Of a stretch of 38,765 nt of DNA, positions 24,260-32,522 are shown one piece after another; position 1 is the first letter of the stretch, and each line of letters starts with the position of its first letter. Source of the stretch: Streptomyces corynorhini. Its GTDB lineage: Bacteria; Actinomycetota; Actinomycetes; Streptomycetales; Streptomycetaceae. The position numbers were made by a program, and so were the translations under genes. The stretch spans positions 1 through 38,765 of the forward strand of contig NZ_QQNA01000116.1 of NCBI RefSeq assembly GCF_003346515.1. The letters run 5' to 3'. The notes beneath the pieces were generated by a model. It ran no database searches, was not told the origin of the DNA, and was given only the letters and a program-made list of their open reading frames with translations.

Positions 24260-24463
24260 TCAGCCCGAGCAGGCCGTGCGCTGGGCCTCCTGCCACGCGC
24301 AGACGGGGCACAGCGTCGCGCCCTTCACCGTCGCCAGGTGCTCGGTGGGCTCCCCGCACAGCACACAGTCGGCGTACGCGGCCCCGGGGGTCGGCTCGAC
24401 GGCGGTCGGCTCGACGGCGGTCCGCTCGGCCGCGGTCGTCCCGGCCGTCTGCTCCTCGGTCAT
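24260..24463 (-). CDS. Small zinc-ribbon protein
   Basis: A 67-residue protein whose C-terminal 35 residues hold two CxxC pairs (DCVLCGEPTEHLATVKGATLCPVCAW), the pattern of a treble-clef or ribbon zinc site. The N-terminal half is a Thr/Ala/Glu/Pro-rich tail with repeated AVEPT. Proteins of this type are conserved among Streptomyces and have no known function, to my recollection. It ends 10 bases from the convergent deacetylase and starts 84 bases downstream of the AIM24 gene, with which it may be co-transcribed. Confidence 0.8.
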   Translation of the reverse strand: MTEEQTAGTTAAERTAVEPTAVEPTPGAAYADCVLCGEPTEHLATVKGATLCPVCAWQEAQRTACSG

Positions 24464-24547
24464 GCCGGCAAGGGTACTCGGCCAGCGCGGCGGGGCGGCG
24501 CGGCCCGGTGACCGCCGCGCCGCACGCGGACGCGGACGCGGACCGGG

Positions 24548-25231
24548 TCAGTGTTCGGCGGGGGTGGCCTCGCTCGGCCGGATGATCACGAACCCCTCGC
24601 CCTGCAGCATGAGCTGGACGGCCTCGCCCGAGCCGCCGCGGATCATCGAGCCCACGGACTGCGAACGGTGCAGCGAGGTGCCGAGCTGCGCGCTCCAGCC
24701 GACGACCGCGTCCGTGTCCACGTACACCGGGGCCTGTGCGGTGACCGGGATGACGATGGGGTTGCCCTCGCAGATCACGCCGAGCTTGCCGTAGCCGGTG
24801 AACAGGCTGTTGAACAGGCCGCCCCCGGCCATGCCCGCGCCCTTCACCGTCCTTATCTCGTAGGCGAGGGTCGGGTCGAAGCAAAGCACGTTGCGGCCGT
24901 TGATGGTGAGCGCGTCGCCCTGGTCGAGTTCGACGATGAAACAGTTCGCCGCCTCCTGCGCGAACCACACCTCGCCCTGCCCCCTGACCGCCATCAGCGG
25001 CAGGCCCTCGCCCGTCACGGCGCGCTTGAGCAGCCCGCCGATCCCCTGGCCCTTGCGCTCGAACTGGAGATTTCCGCGGAAGGCGATCATGGATCCCTGC
25101 CGTGCGTACATCTCGCCGCTGACGGCGTACTTGATCGATTTGGGGTTCTGGAGTGTCATCCCGGGGGCGGTGGCGGGCTCCGCCAGGTACTCCGAGGAGA
25201 ATAGATCGCTCTTCATAGCGTGCATCGTCAC
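24548..25231 (-). CDS. AIM24 family protein
   Basis: A 227-residue AIM24/TIGR00266-like protein with the family's beta-rich body: MYARQGSMIAFRGNLQF, GEGLPLMAVRGQGEVWFA, GRNVLCFDPTLAYEIRTVKGAGMAGGGLFNSLFTG and LHRSQSVGSMIRGGSGEAVQLMLQGEGFVII. These proteins form double-psi or jelly-roll barrels and are of uncertain role; Streptomyces often has several. The start could be GTG 25231, ATG 25225 or ATG 25216; the last gives MKSDLFSSEYL, the best-conserved beginning. It is divergent from the Pth2-like gene with about 80 bases between. Confidence 0.88.
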   Translation of the reverse strand: MTMHAMKSDLFSSEYLAEPATAPGMTLQNPKSIKYAVSGEMYARQGSMIAFRGNLQFERKGQGIGGLLKRAVTGEGLPLMAVRGQGEVWFAQEAANCFIVELDQGDALTINGRNVLCFDPTLAYEIRTVKGAGMAGGGLFNSLFTGYGKLGVICEGNPIVIPVTAQAPVYVDTDAVVGWSAQLGTSLHRSQSVGSMIRGGSGEAVQLMLQGEGFVIIRPSEATPAEH

Positions 25232-25312
25232 CCGGAGACCCTGTTCCGGCCAAGGGATGTTACGGGATTACGCCACGAAAGCGGCGGGCGCGGCGGCTGG
25301 CAGACTGGACGC

Positions 25313-26089
25313 GTGAGCAGCGACAGCACCACCGACAGCCCTTTCCGGTCCGAACGGACCATCCGCGACGAGGCACCGCAGTTCGTGCTGCCCCTGGTCG
25401 TACGGATCGAGAAGGCCGCTCCCCCGGCCCGCACCGACGCCTTGGAGACGGCGGCCCGCGCCGTGCTCGCGATGCTCTCCGACGAGAGGTCGCTGGGCGA
25501 GGGCGAGAGCGAGGGCGAGTGGGCCCGCGCGATCCGGGAGTGGCAGGACGCCCGGATCCGCAAGGTGGTACGGCGGGCGCGCGGCGCGGAGTGGCGCCGG
25601 GCCACCACGCTGCCCGGCCTCACCCTGACCGGCACGGGCGCGGACACGGAGACGTCGTCCGCCGCCCTGGTGCGCGTCTTCCCGCCCGTCCCCCTGGACG
25701 GCTGGCCCAAGGAGCTGGCCAAGCTCCAGGTCTCCGGCACCGAACTCGACGACCCCGCACCGCCGCCCGCCCCCGCCCCCGGCGTCCCGGTCCTGTGGCT
25801 GAGCCCCGACCTCGACATGACGGCGGGCAAGGCCATGGCCCAGACCGGCCACGGCGCCCAGCTCCTCTGGTGGGAGCTGGACGACAAGGAGCGCGAGGCG
25901 TGGCGCGAGGCGGGCTTCCCCCTCGCCGTACGCACCGCTCCCCCGGCCCGCTGGCGTCAGCTCATCGCCGGCGACGGGCCGTTGGTCCGGGACGCGGGCT
26001 TCACGGAGATCGCCCCGGGGCTCACGGTCGCGGCCGAGTGGCGGCGGCCGGCCGGGGACGGGATCAGCCCTTCAGCGGACCGCCGTTGA
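25313..26089 (+). CDS. Peptidyl-tRNA hydrolase 2-like protein
   Basis: A 258-residue protein. The C-terminal half carries the Pth2 signature DLDMTAGKAMAQTGHGAQLLW, matching GKxAAQxxHA of peptidyl-tRNA hydrolase 2, which frees tRNA from stalled peptidyl-tRNA. The N-terminal 100 residues are an actinobacterial extension. The GTG at 25313 has no ribosome binding site, while CAGACT at 25301-25306 sits at -10 distance, so the mRNA may be leaderless. The last 26 bases overlap tail to tail with the TauD-family gene on the other strand. A canonical Pth1 usually does this job in bacteria, so this enzyme may be auxiliary. Confidence 0.82.
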   Translation: MSSDSTTDSPFRSERTIRDEAPQFVLPLVVRIEKAAPPARTDALETAARAVLAMLSDERSLGEGESEGEWARAIREWQDARIRKVVRRARGAEWRRATTLPGLTLTGTGADTETSSAALVRVFPPVPLDGWPKELAKLQVSGTELDDPAPPPAPAPGVPVLWLSPDLDMTAGKAMAQTGHGAQLLWWELDDKEREAWREAGFPLAVRTAPPARWRQLIAGDGPLVRDAGFTEIAPGLTVAAEWRRPAGDGISPSADRR

Positions 26090-26933
26090 TCGCGACGCGC
26101 CTGCCGTAGCGGGTGTGCGGGTAGTAGTCGTACGTCGCGTGGTGCTGGACGCAGCGGTTGTCCCAGAAGACCAGGGTCCCCGGGGTCCAGCGGACGCGGC
26201 AGTGGAGCATCGGCCGCTGCGCGACGACGGTGAACAGCATCCGCAGCAGCGCGTCGCTCTCGTCCTCGGAGAGCTGGGGGATCCGCGACGTGTACGCCTG
26301 GTTGACGTAGAGGAGCGGACGGCCGGTCACGGGGTGGCGCACGACGACGGGGTGCTCGTTGACCGGTATCTCGTAGTTCGCCGGCACCGTGTAGCCGCGG
26401 AAGCTGTGCGCCCCGTCGTGGATGCCGGTCAGACCGTCGAGGAGGCCGCGCATCGTCGGTGAGAGCATCTCGTACGCCAGGTGCATGTTGGCGAACAGGG
26501 TGTCGCCCCCGCTGTCGCCCTCCGGGGTCTCGGTGATGTACAGCATCGAGCCGAGGGAGGGCTCGGCGTCCGCCGTGCCGTCGGCGTGCCAGGCGTTGCC
26601 CGCGACGTTCCCGGCGCCCGCGCTGGTCCTGATCTCCAGGACGTGGGGGTCGCCCTCCTCCGGCGGGGGGTTGACCGGGCGCAGTTCGCCGAAGTGACCG
26701 GCGAAGCGCTTGTGGTCGTCCACGGTGATCTCCTGGTCGCGGAAGACCAGGACGTGGTGGTCGAGGAAGGCGGCCTCGATCTCGGCCAGTTGCGCGTCGG
26801 TGATCCGGGCGAGGTCGACGCCGGTGACCTCGGCCCCGATGACGGGCGTCACGGGAGCCACGGAGATCTCCCGGTAGTCACGCGGCGGCCTGGTGGTGAT
26901 GGCCTTGAGGGCGTCCAGCTCGTAGGGCTCCAT
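26064..26933 (-). CDS. TauD/TfdA-family Fe(II)/2-oxoglutarate dioxygenase
   Basis: A 289-residue enzyme of the TauD superfamily. The iron ligands are H116 and D118 in WHADGT and H264 in CVQHHATYDYYP; R279 in GRRVAI fits the 2-oxoglutarate-binding arginine. The N-terminal APVTPVIGAEVTGVDLA and middle GGDTLFANMHLAYEML are TauD-like. These enzymes hydroxylate, desaturate or cleave small substrates. The HxD motif is closer to TauD than to VioC/AsnO-type hydroxylases, which have HxE. It lies 105 bases downstream of the single-module NRPS on the same strand with no other gene between, so I infer it modifies the NRPS amino acid or product. A taurine role is less likely because no sulfonate transporter is present. 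Confidence 0.9.
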   Translation of the reverse strand: MEPYELDALKAITTRPPRDYREISVAPVTPVIGAEVTGVDLARITDAQLAEIEAAFLDHHVLVFRDQEITVDDHKRFAGHFGELRPVNPPPEEGDPHVLEIRTSAGAGNVAGNAWHADGTADAEPSLGSMLYITETPEGDSGGDTLFANMHLAYEMLSPTMRGLLDGLTGIHDGAHSFRGYTVPANYEIPVNEHPVVVRHPVTGRPLLYVNQAYTSRIPQLSEDESDALLRMLFTVVAQRPMLHCRVRWTPGTLVFWDNRCVQHHATYDYYPHTRYGRRVAINGGPLKG

Positions 26934-27038
26934 CGCGTACTCCTGGGTGGTCGTTCCGGCACGGTCGGGCGCGCGGAGGTGGGGGACGTGCGGGGGTGGT
27001 GTGCGGGCGGGGGAGGTGGGTACGGCGGGTGCGCCCGG

Positions 27039-30000
27039 TCATGCCTCCGGCGCGGTCGTGGCCGCGGCTCGGGCGTCGAGCCGGTCGAGTTGGCCGGTGA
27101 TCAGGTCGGCTATGAACGGGACGCTCTCGCCTTCCAGCACATCCCAGTGGCCGCCCTTGACCCGCTCGACGGTGAGGCCGCCGAGAGCCCGGCGCTGCCA
27201 GAACCCGCGCAGTTCCGCGTCCGCCGCGGCCGCCTCCTCGGGGTCGGGCGCGTCCGGTTCGGCCTGGACGAGCAGCAGCGGGGCGTCCGTCGGCGGCGGG
27301 GTGTGGTCGCGGGCGGCGACACGGTTGTGGTTGTAGATCCGGAAGTACCGGTCGATCTGCGCGTCGTCGATGCCGGGGTACATGCCGTTGAAGCGGACGA
27401 GTTTCTCGCGGAACTCCGCCGCGCCGACCGGCTCGAACACCGCGCGTCTGGCCGGGTCGTCGGCGCCGTGCGTGTCGAGCAGGACCACCGCCGTACGCCG
27501 GTGGCCGGCCTCGGCGAGCCGACGTCCCATCTCGTGCGCGACCAGGCCGCCGAAGGACAGCCCGCACAGCACCAGCGACTCGTCGGGACCGGGCCGTACG
27601 AGCGACAGGTAGTGCTCCGCCATGGCCTCCACCGACGGCAGCGGAAGCTCACCCGCGTTGATCCCCGGCGCCTGCACTCCCTGGACGCCGGTCTCGTCCG
27701 GCAGGGCCGTGGCCAGCGGCAGGTAGCAGAACGCCGTGCCACCGGCGGGATGGACGCACACCACGCGCCGCCCGTCGCGGGAGGGCCGGAATTCGATCAG
27801 GGCCGCGTCCGTCTCCGCGCCCGTCTCCCCTTCTCCGTCCCCCTCCGCGCCCCCCGGTGCCTTCGTGCGCAGGCGTGCGGCGAGCCGTTCGATCGTGGGG
27901 TGCTGGAGGACCTCACGGATCGGCAGGGCCGTACCGAAGTGCTCACGGACGAGGTGGGCGACCTTGATGGCGGCGAGGGAGGTGCCGCCGAGCGCGAAGA
28001 AGTCGTCCGTGACGCCGACGCCGGGACGCACCAGTACCTGCCGCCAGATCCGGTACAGCGCCATCTCGACGTGGTCGCGGGGGGCTTGGGTGTTGACCTG
28101 GACGGGCGCCGCCTCCCTGGCCCGCTCCAGCAGCGCCCCGCGGTCCAGCTTGCCGCTGCGGTTGAGGGGCAGCCGCGGGAACTCGGCGAACAGGGAGGGG
28201 ATCATGTAGTCCGGCAACCGGTCGGCGAGCGCGACGCGCCACTCGTGTGCCCCCAGCGGGGTGCCCCCGGTACGGCCGATGCCCGCCACCAGGCGCGGCT
28301 CACCGGCCGGGTCGCGGTCGGCGAGCACGGCGGCCTCGGTGACGCCCGGCAGCTCGCGCAGCGCGGCGGCGACCTCCCCAGGTTCGATGCGGAAGCCGCG
28401 CAGTTTGACCTGGTCGTCGACGCGGCCGGCGAACGCGTAGTTCCCGTCGGGGAGCCGACGTGCCAGGTCCCCGGTGCGGTAGACCCGTCCACCGGGGTGG
28501 AAGGGGTCCGGCAGGAAACGCTCCTCGGTCAGCTCGGGCCGGTTCAGATATCCCCGCGCGACACCGGCGCCGCCGATGAACACCTCCCCCGCGACCCCGG
28601 GCGGTACGGGGACGCCGCGCCGGTCCAGCAGGTAGATCCGGGTGTTGTCGACGGGGCGGCCGATGGGGCAGCGCGTCTCCAGGTCCCGGGGGTCGTCGTG
28701 GGTGACGCTGTAGACCGTGGTCTCGGTCGGCCCGTACACGTAACGGACGCTCAGGCCCGGCAGGATCTCGCGCATCCGGTGCAGCGCCTTCTCCGGCAGG
28801 GGCTCCGCGCCCGTGGCGAGCTGCCGCAGCGCCAGTCCCGCCAGCCGCTCCGCCGGGTCCTCGTCGATCCACGTGACGTACGCGGCGGGCAGCCAGGCGT
28901 GCACGATCCGGTGCTCGCGCAGCCAGCCCATCAGCGCCTCGGGGTCGCCGCGCAGCTCCTCGGGGACCAGGTGCAGCACGGCGCCCGTGGTGAGGGGGAC
29001 GAAGAGTTCGTGCACGGAGGCGTCGAAGCCGATGCTCGCCCACGCGGAGGACGCCTCGCCGGGGACGGCGTCGTGGCGGGCCAGCCAGGTGCCGATCAGG
29101 TTGGCCACGTTGCCGTGGGTGACGGCCACGCCCTTGGGGCGGCCCGTGGAACCCGAGGTGTAGATCACGTAGGCGAGATCGGAGGGGCCGCTCGTGACGC
29201 CGGGCGGCTCCTCGCACACCGCCTCGTCCTCCACCTCCCGCAAGGACGGCCAGGGGCCGGGCGGCGCCGCGCGGTCGCTGAGGATCACGGCGGGCGCGGC
29301 CTCCTCCACGATGACGCGCAGCCGTCCCACGGGCTGGCCGGGGTCCAGCGGAAGGTATCCGGCGCCCGCCTTCAGCACGCCCCAGATGCCCACCAGGAAC
29401 TCGGCGGAGCGTCCGCAGTGCAGGCCCACCACCTCGCCGGGCCGCACGCCCCTGGCGATGAGGGCGTGGGCGAGCCGGTTGGCGCGCCGGTCGAGGGCGG
29501 CATAGGTCAGCTCGGTGCCCCCGGCGACCACCGCGGGGGCGTCGGGCCGTACGCGGACCTGCTCCCGGAAGCGGTCGAGCGGTCCCGCGGCGGGCTCGGA
29601 GGTGATCCGTCCGCGGCCCTCGGCCAGCAGCCGCAGCCGCTCCTCGTCGTCCAGCAGCTCGATGTCGTCGATGCCGCGGCCAGGTTCCGCGGCGATCCGG
29701 GTCAGCAGGCGTATCAGGTAGCGGACGTAGGCGCGGGCCGTCTCGTCGTCGAACAGCGCGTGCGGGTAGTCCAGGTAGCCGCTGACGCCGCCGTCCTCCC
29801 TGGCCAGCGAGAGCGCCAGGTCGAACATCGCCGATCCACCGGGGAAGTCGAGCGGTTCGACCTCGGCGTCGGGCAGCTCCAGCATGCCTTTGAAGGAGAC
29901 CACGCCCCAGGACAGCATCGTCTGGAAGAGCGGGGTATGGGCGGGGCTGCGCGGCGGGTTGACCGCGCTCACCACCCGTTCCAGCGGCAGTCGCTGATGG

Positions 30001-31019
30001 TCCAGGCCCGCCCGCAGAGACGCGTGGACGCGGCGCAGCGCCTCGGTGCCGCTCGGGCCGCCGGAGAGGTCGACCCGCAGGGGGAGGGAGTTGACGAAGA
30101 AGCCGATCACGTCGGTGGCGTCGGGTGCGGTACGGCCCGACACGGGGACGCCGACGACGAGGTCCTCCTCGCCGGTGAGCCGGTGCAGCAGGGTGTACCA
30201 GCCGGTCAGCAGCGCCGTGAACAGCGTGGCGCCCTCGGCGTGGGCCAGCGCCCGCAGCTCCGAGGTGACCGAGGGGTCGAGGCGGACCGCGACGCGGGCC
30301 CCGGCGTAGCTCTGCTCGGGCGGACGCGGCCGGTCCGTGGGCAGGGCGAGCAGCGGCGGGGCGCCCTCCAGGGCTTCCCGCCAGTAGCGGGTCTGGGTCT
30401 CGGCCTCGTCGCCCTCGGCCCAGCGCAGCTGGCGCCGGGTGTGGGCGGCGTACGGGGTGGTGAGCGGCGGCAGCGGGTCGGGCACGCCCCGCCGCAGCCC
30501 GGCGTAGCAGGCGCCGAGGTCGCGCATCATGATCTCCACCGACGTCCCGTCGAAGACGGTGTGGTGTGCCGTCACCAGGAGCGCGTGGTGCGCGGGGCCG
30601 AGGACGGCCAGCCGGGCGCGGGCCAGCGGTCCGCGGACCAGGTCGAAGGGGATCTCACGTTCCTGGAGTTGCAGCTCGGCGAGGTCCGCCTCCGGATCGG
30701 CCGCTCCGGTCAGGTCCACCGCGGTCAGCGCGAACTCCGCCCCGGGTGGGTCGATCCGCTGCCGGGCCTCGCCGTCGGCACGGACGAACCGGGTCCGCAG
30801 CGACTCCTGCCGGTCCGCCACCGCGCCGAGGGCCCGGGAGAGCGTCGTGCGGTCGAGCGGTCCGCGCACGCGGAAGGCCATCAGGCAGTTGTACGCCGTA
30901 CTGGCGTCCTCGGAATGGGAGATGGTCCACAGCCGCTGCTGTCCGAAGGACAGGGGAAGGAGCTGTTCAGCGTCCCGGGGGGCGTCTGACGGGACCCGGG
31001 GGTTGTTCGTCGCCGACAA
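27039..31019 (-). CDS. Single-module NRPS (C-A-PCP-TE)
   Basis: A 1,326-residue non-ribosomal peptide synthetase with one complete module. Condensation (about residues 20-440): LPLSFGQQRLW and the catalytic HHTVFDG near 153. Adenylation (about 480-960): YTSGSTGRPKG near 623, FDASVHELF, YGPTETTVYS, NRSGKLDR near 953. Carrier (about 985-1045): FFALGGTSL with the phosphopantetheine serine near 1011. Thioesterase (about 1065-1320): GLSFGG with nucleophile near 1154 and GGHWDV. By hand I read the specificity code as D-A-H-W-A-G-V-V-Y-K, which I cannot assign to an amino acid. A TTG at 31019 with AGAGGA 5 bases upstream is preferred. An ATG at 31100 lies inside the promoter and would not be transcribed. 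No PPTase, MbtH or exporter gene is nearby. Confidence 0.95.
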   Translation of the reverse strand: MSATNNPRVPSDAPRDAEQLLPLSFGQQRLWTISHSEDASTAYNCLMAFRVRGPLDRTTLSRALGAVADRQESLRTRFVRADGEARQRIDPPGAEFALTAVDLTGAADPEADLAELQLQEREIPFDLVRGPLARARLAVLGPAHHALLVTAHHTVFDGTSVEIMMRDLGACYAGLRRGVPDPLPPLTTPYAAHTRRQLRWAEGDEAETQTRYWREALEGAPPLLALPTDRPRPPEQSYAGARVAVRLDPSVTSELRALAHAEGATLFTALLTGWYTLLHRLTGEEDLVVGVPVSGRTAPDATDVIGFFVNSLPLRVDLSGGPSGTEALRRVHASLRAGLDHQRLPLERVVSAVNPPRSPAHTPLFQTMLSWGVVSFKGMLELPDAEVEPLDFPGGSAMFDLALSLAREDGGVSGYLDYPHALFDDETARAYVRYLIRLLTRIAAEPGRGIDDIELLDDEERLRLLAEGRGRITSEPAAGPLDRFREQVRVRPDAPAVVAGGTELTYAALDRRANRLAHALIARGVRPGEVVGLHCGRSAEFLVGIWGVLKAGAGYLPLDPGQPVGRLRVIVEEAAPAVILSDRAAPPGPWPSLREVEDEAVCEEPPGVTSGPSDLAYVIYTSGSTGRPKGVAVTHGNVANLIGTWLARHDAVPGEASSAWASIGFDASVHELFVPLTTGAVLHLVPEELRGDPEALMGWLREHRIVHAWLPAAYVTWIDEDPAERLAGLALRQLATGAEPLPEKALHRMREILPGLSVRYVYGPTETTVYSVTHDDPRDLETRCPIGRPVDNTRIYLLDRRGVPVPPGVAGEVFIGGAGVARGYLNRPELTEERFLPDPFHPGGRVYRTGDLARRLPDGNYAFAGRVDDQVKLRGFRIEPGEVAAALRELPGVTEAAVLADRDPAGEPRLVAGIGRTGGTPLGAHEWRVALADRLPDYMIPSLFAEFPRLPLNRSGKLDRGALLERAREAAPVQVNTQAPRDHVEMALYRIWRQVLVRPGVGVTDDFFALGGTSLAAIKVAHLVREHFGTALPIREVLQHPTIERLAARLRTKAPGGAEGDGEGETGAETDAALIEFRPSRDGRRVVCVHPAGGTAFCYLPLATALPDETGVQGVQAPGINAGELPLPSVEAMAEHYLSLVRPGPDESLVLCGLSFGGLVAHEMGRRLAEAGHRRTAVVLLDTHGADDPARRAVFEPVGAAEFREKLVRFNGMYPGIDDAQIDRYFRIYNHNRVAARDHTPPPTDAPLLLVQAEPDAPDPEEAAAADAELRGFWQRRALGGLTVERVKGGHWDVLEGESVPFIADLITGQLDRLDARAAATTAPEA

Positions 31020-31385
31020 GGGCGTCCTCTCATCCGTGCGGTGAACGATCGGATTCGTGGGGCGAGGGAGGCGGGCGAGGACAATATTTGGCCTGAGCAT
31101 TTCACCCTGTCAATGGGCCGCCTCGGGCACGACGCGGCTGCCCAACGCCGAGTTGGCCGGATCCGAGCTGTCGCGGGGAGGGCGGTGGGGGTGATCGGGG
31201 GAGCGCGCCCGTGGGCCGTCACGGCGATCGGCGGCGGTGATCGGCGGCCGGTGATCATCCGTGCCGACGCGCTGAACGCTCCCGCCCTCGCGTACGTATC
31301 TCCCGTTACCGCCACTCGGGTTGAACGACCGGTCGACCCCGTGGTTGATTCAGCGGTGTCACAACTCGGTTCGGGAGGCAGCACA
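31020..31385. other. 366-base divergent region between NRPS and DUF4142 genes
   Basis: No gene is visible. The NRPS promoter lies at 31084-31113 on the minus strand. On the plus side, GGGAGG (31373-31378) is the ribosome binding site of the DUF4142 gene. The middle (about 31190-31270) repeats GTGATCGG-like words three to four times and might hold an operator, but I cannot assign one. Confidence 0.5.
31084..31113 (-). promoter_or_regulatory. Near-consensus promoter of the NRPS operon
   Basis: On the minus strand TTGACA (31113-31108), an 18-base spacer and AAATAT (31089-31084) form an unusually good primary sigma promoter for this GC-rich genome. Predicted transcription start is near 31077, giving a leader of about 58 bases to the TTG start at 31019. 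Confidence 0.7.
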
Positions 31386-32180
31386 TTGTTGCGACGCATC
31401 AACGGTACGGCGCTCATCATCGCTGGATTGATCGCCACGGTGGCGGCGTTGGCGTTCCCCGTGTGGTCGTACGCCGACCGTTCCGGGACCGGGCAGGCGA
31501 ACGTCGCCGCGTCGACGGTCTCGACCCAGTGGGGGCCCCTGACCGCGTCCGACCGCGATCTGCTGGTCAAGGTGCGGCTGGCCGGGCTCTGGGAGCTGCC
31601 GGCCGGACAGCAGGCGATCGACCGGGCCCCGACCCAGGCCATCAAGGACTGCGGTGACCACCTGGTGGTCGGCCACACCGACCTCGACAAGCGTGCCATC
31701 TCGGTGGCGGCGAAACTCGGCGTCGAGCTGCCGAACCAGCCCACCGAGCAGCAGCAGGGCTGGCTGCGGGAGCTGTCCGAGGCTCAGGGCGACGAGTACG
31801 AGCGGAAGTTCGCGAATCTGCTGCGTAACGCGCACGGCAAGGTCTTCTCGGCCATCGCGCTGGTGCGGCACACCACCAGGAACGAACTGATCCGGCAGCT
31901 GGCCAGCGACGCGAACGTCACCGTCCTCGACCACATCACGATGCTGGAGGCCACCGGCAAGGTCGACTTCGACGCCCTCGCCAACGAGGCCGCCGGCACC
32001 CTGACCGAGAGCCCGAGCGGCCCGCCGCCGCCCAACGGCAACCTGCCGCCCGCCGCCGCGCCCATCGAGCCCACCGGGAACGAGACGTTCACCTCCGAGC
32101 CCTCGACGCAGCCCGGCGCGCCGACCGCGATCAACACCAACCGGCCCGACCCGGAGGACGCGCCGACGCCCTCCCCCTGA
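31386..32180 (+). CDS. DUF4142 domain protein, exported or membrane-anchored
   Basis: A 264-residue protein. The N-terminal LLRRINGTALIIAGLIATVAALAFPVWSYA is a signal or membrane anchor. The body (about residues 55-190) is the helical, ferritin-like DUF4142 domain, with LTASDRDLLVKVRLAGLWE, GDHLVVGHTDLDKRAISVAAKLGVELP and DHITMLEATGKVD. A Pro/Thr-rich tail of about 60 residues follows, as expected for an extracytoplasmic wall-spanning region. TTG at 31386 has GGGAGG 7 bases upstream; an in-frame GTG at 31356 lacks a ribosome binding site. Function is unknown for the family. A perfect hairpin follows the stop. Confidence 0.82.
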   Translation: MLRRINGTALIIAGLIATVAALAFPVWSYADRSGTGQANVAASTVSTQWGPLTASDRDLLVKVRLAGLWELPAGQQAIDRAPTQAIKDCGDHLVVGHTDLDKRAISVAAKLGVELPNQPTEQQQGWLRELSEAQGDEYERKFANLLRNAHGKVFSAIALVRHTTRNELIRQLASDANVTVLDHITMLEATGKVDFDALANEAAGTLTESPSGPPPPNGNLPPAAAPIEPTGNETFTSEPSTQPGAPTAINTNRPDPEDAPTPSP

Positions 32181-32199
32181 CGCGCACGCCCGTCCCCGC

Positions 32200-32242
32200 G
32201 GCTGATCCCTCCCCCCTGCTCCACCGGGGGGAGGGATCAGCC
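32200..32242 (+). terminator. Perfect 17-bp hairpin terminator
   Basis: GGCTGATCCCTCCCCCC (32200-32216) pairs perfectly with 32226-32242 around a 9-base loop, 20 bases after the DUF4142 stop. It should end that transcript and insulate the DUF692 gene. It is part of a 342-base gap (32181-32522) that otherwise holds the tandem array at 32249-32409 and two direct repeats ACGGACGGCCGC near 32478-32503. Confidence 0.85.
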
Positions 32243-32248
32243 GGTTCC

Positions 32249-32409
32249 GGAGCAGGTCGTCTCCGGAACAGGTCGCCTCCGGAACCGGTCGTCACGGCGG
32301 AACCGGTCGTCACGGCGGACCGGTCGTTACGGCGGAACCGGTCGTCACGGCGGACCGGTCGTCACGGCGGAACCGGTCGTCACGGCGGACCGGTCGTTAC
32401 GGCGGAACC
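32249..32409. repeat. Tandem array of alternating 18/17-bp units
   Basis: Seven well-conserved units of GGAACCGGTCGTCACGGC (18) or GGACCGGTCGTTACGGC (17) run from 32281 to 32403, ending in GGAACC; two degenerate 16-bp units precede them (32249-32280). After the first 18-mer the lengths alternate 18-17-18-17-18-17, so the period is 35 bases. It is not coding, because the periods break frame. Each unit has the palindrome ACCGGT. It lies 114 bases upstream of the DUF692 gene, where it could bind a regulator or act as a structural repeat. Confidence 0.85.
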
Positions 32410-32522
32410 TCAAATCAACCTCTGAACGTCCCCCTTACCGGGTTCGGACGGCCCCGGCCGGGCCATAGCCACTGCACACGGACGGCCGCGTACGGACGGC
32501 CGCACACGGCCAGGGGGAAGCG

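Noticed and set aside
26064..26933. Taurine dioxygenase function
   Set aside because: No sulfonate transport genes are nearby and the gene follows an NRPS on the same strand, so a tailoring role is more likely.
32249..32409. CRISPR array
   Set aside because: The repeats are directly adjacent with no unique spacers, and no cas genes are present. The same holds for 11001-11099.
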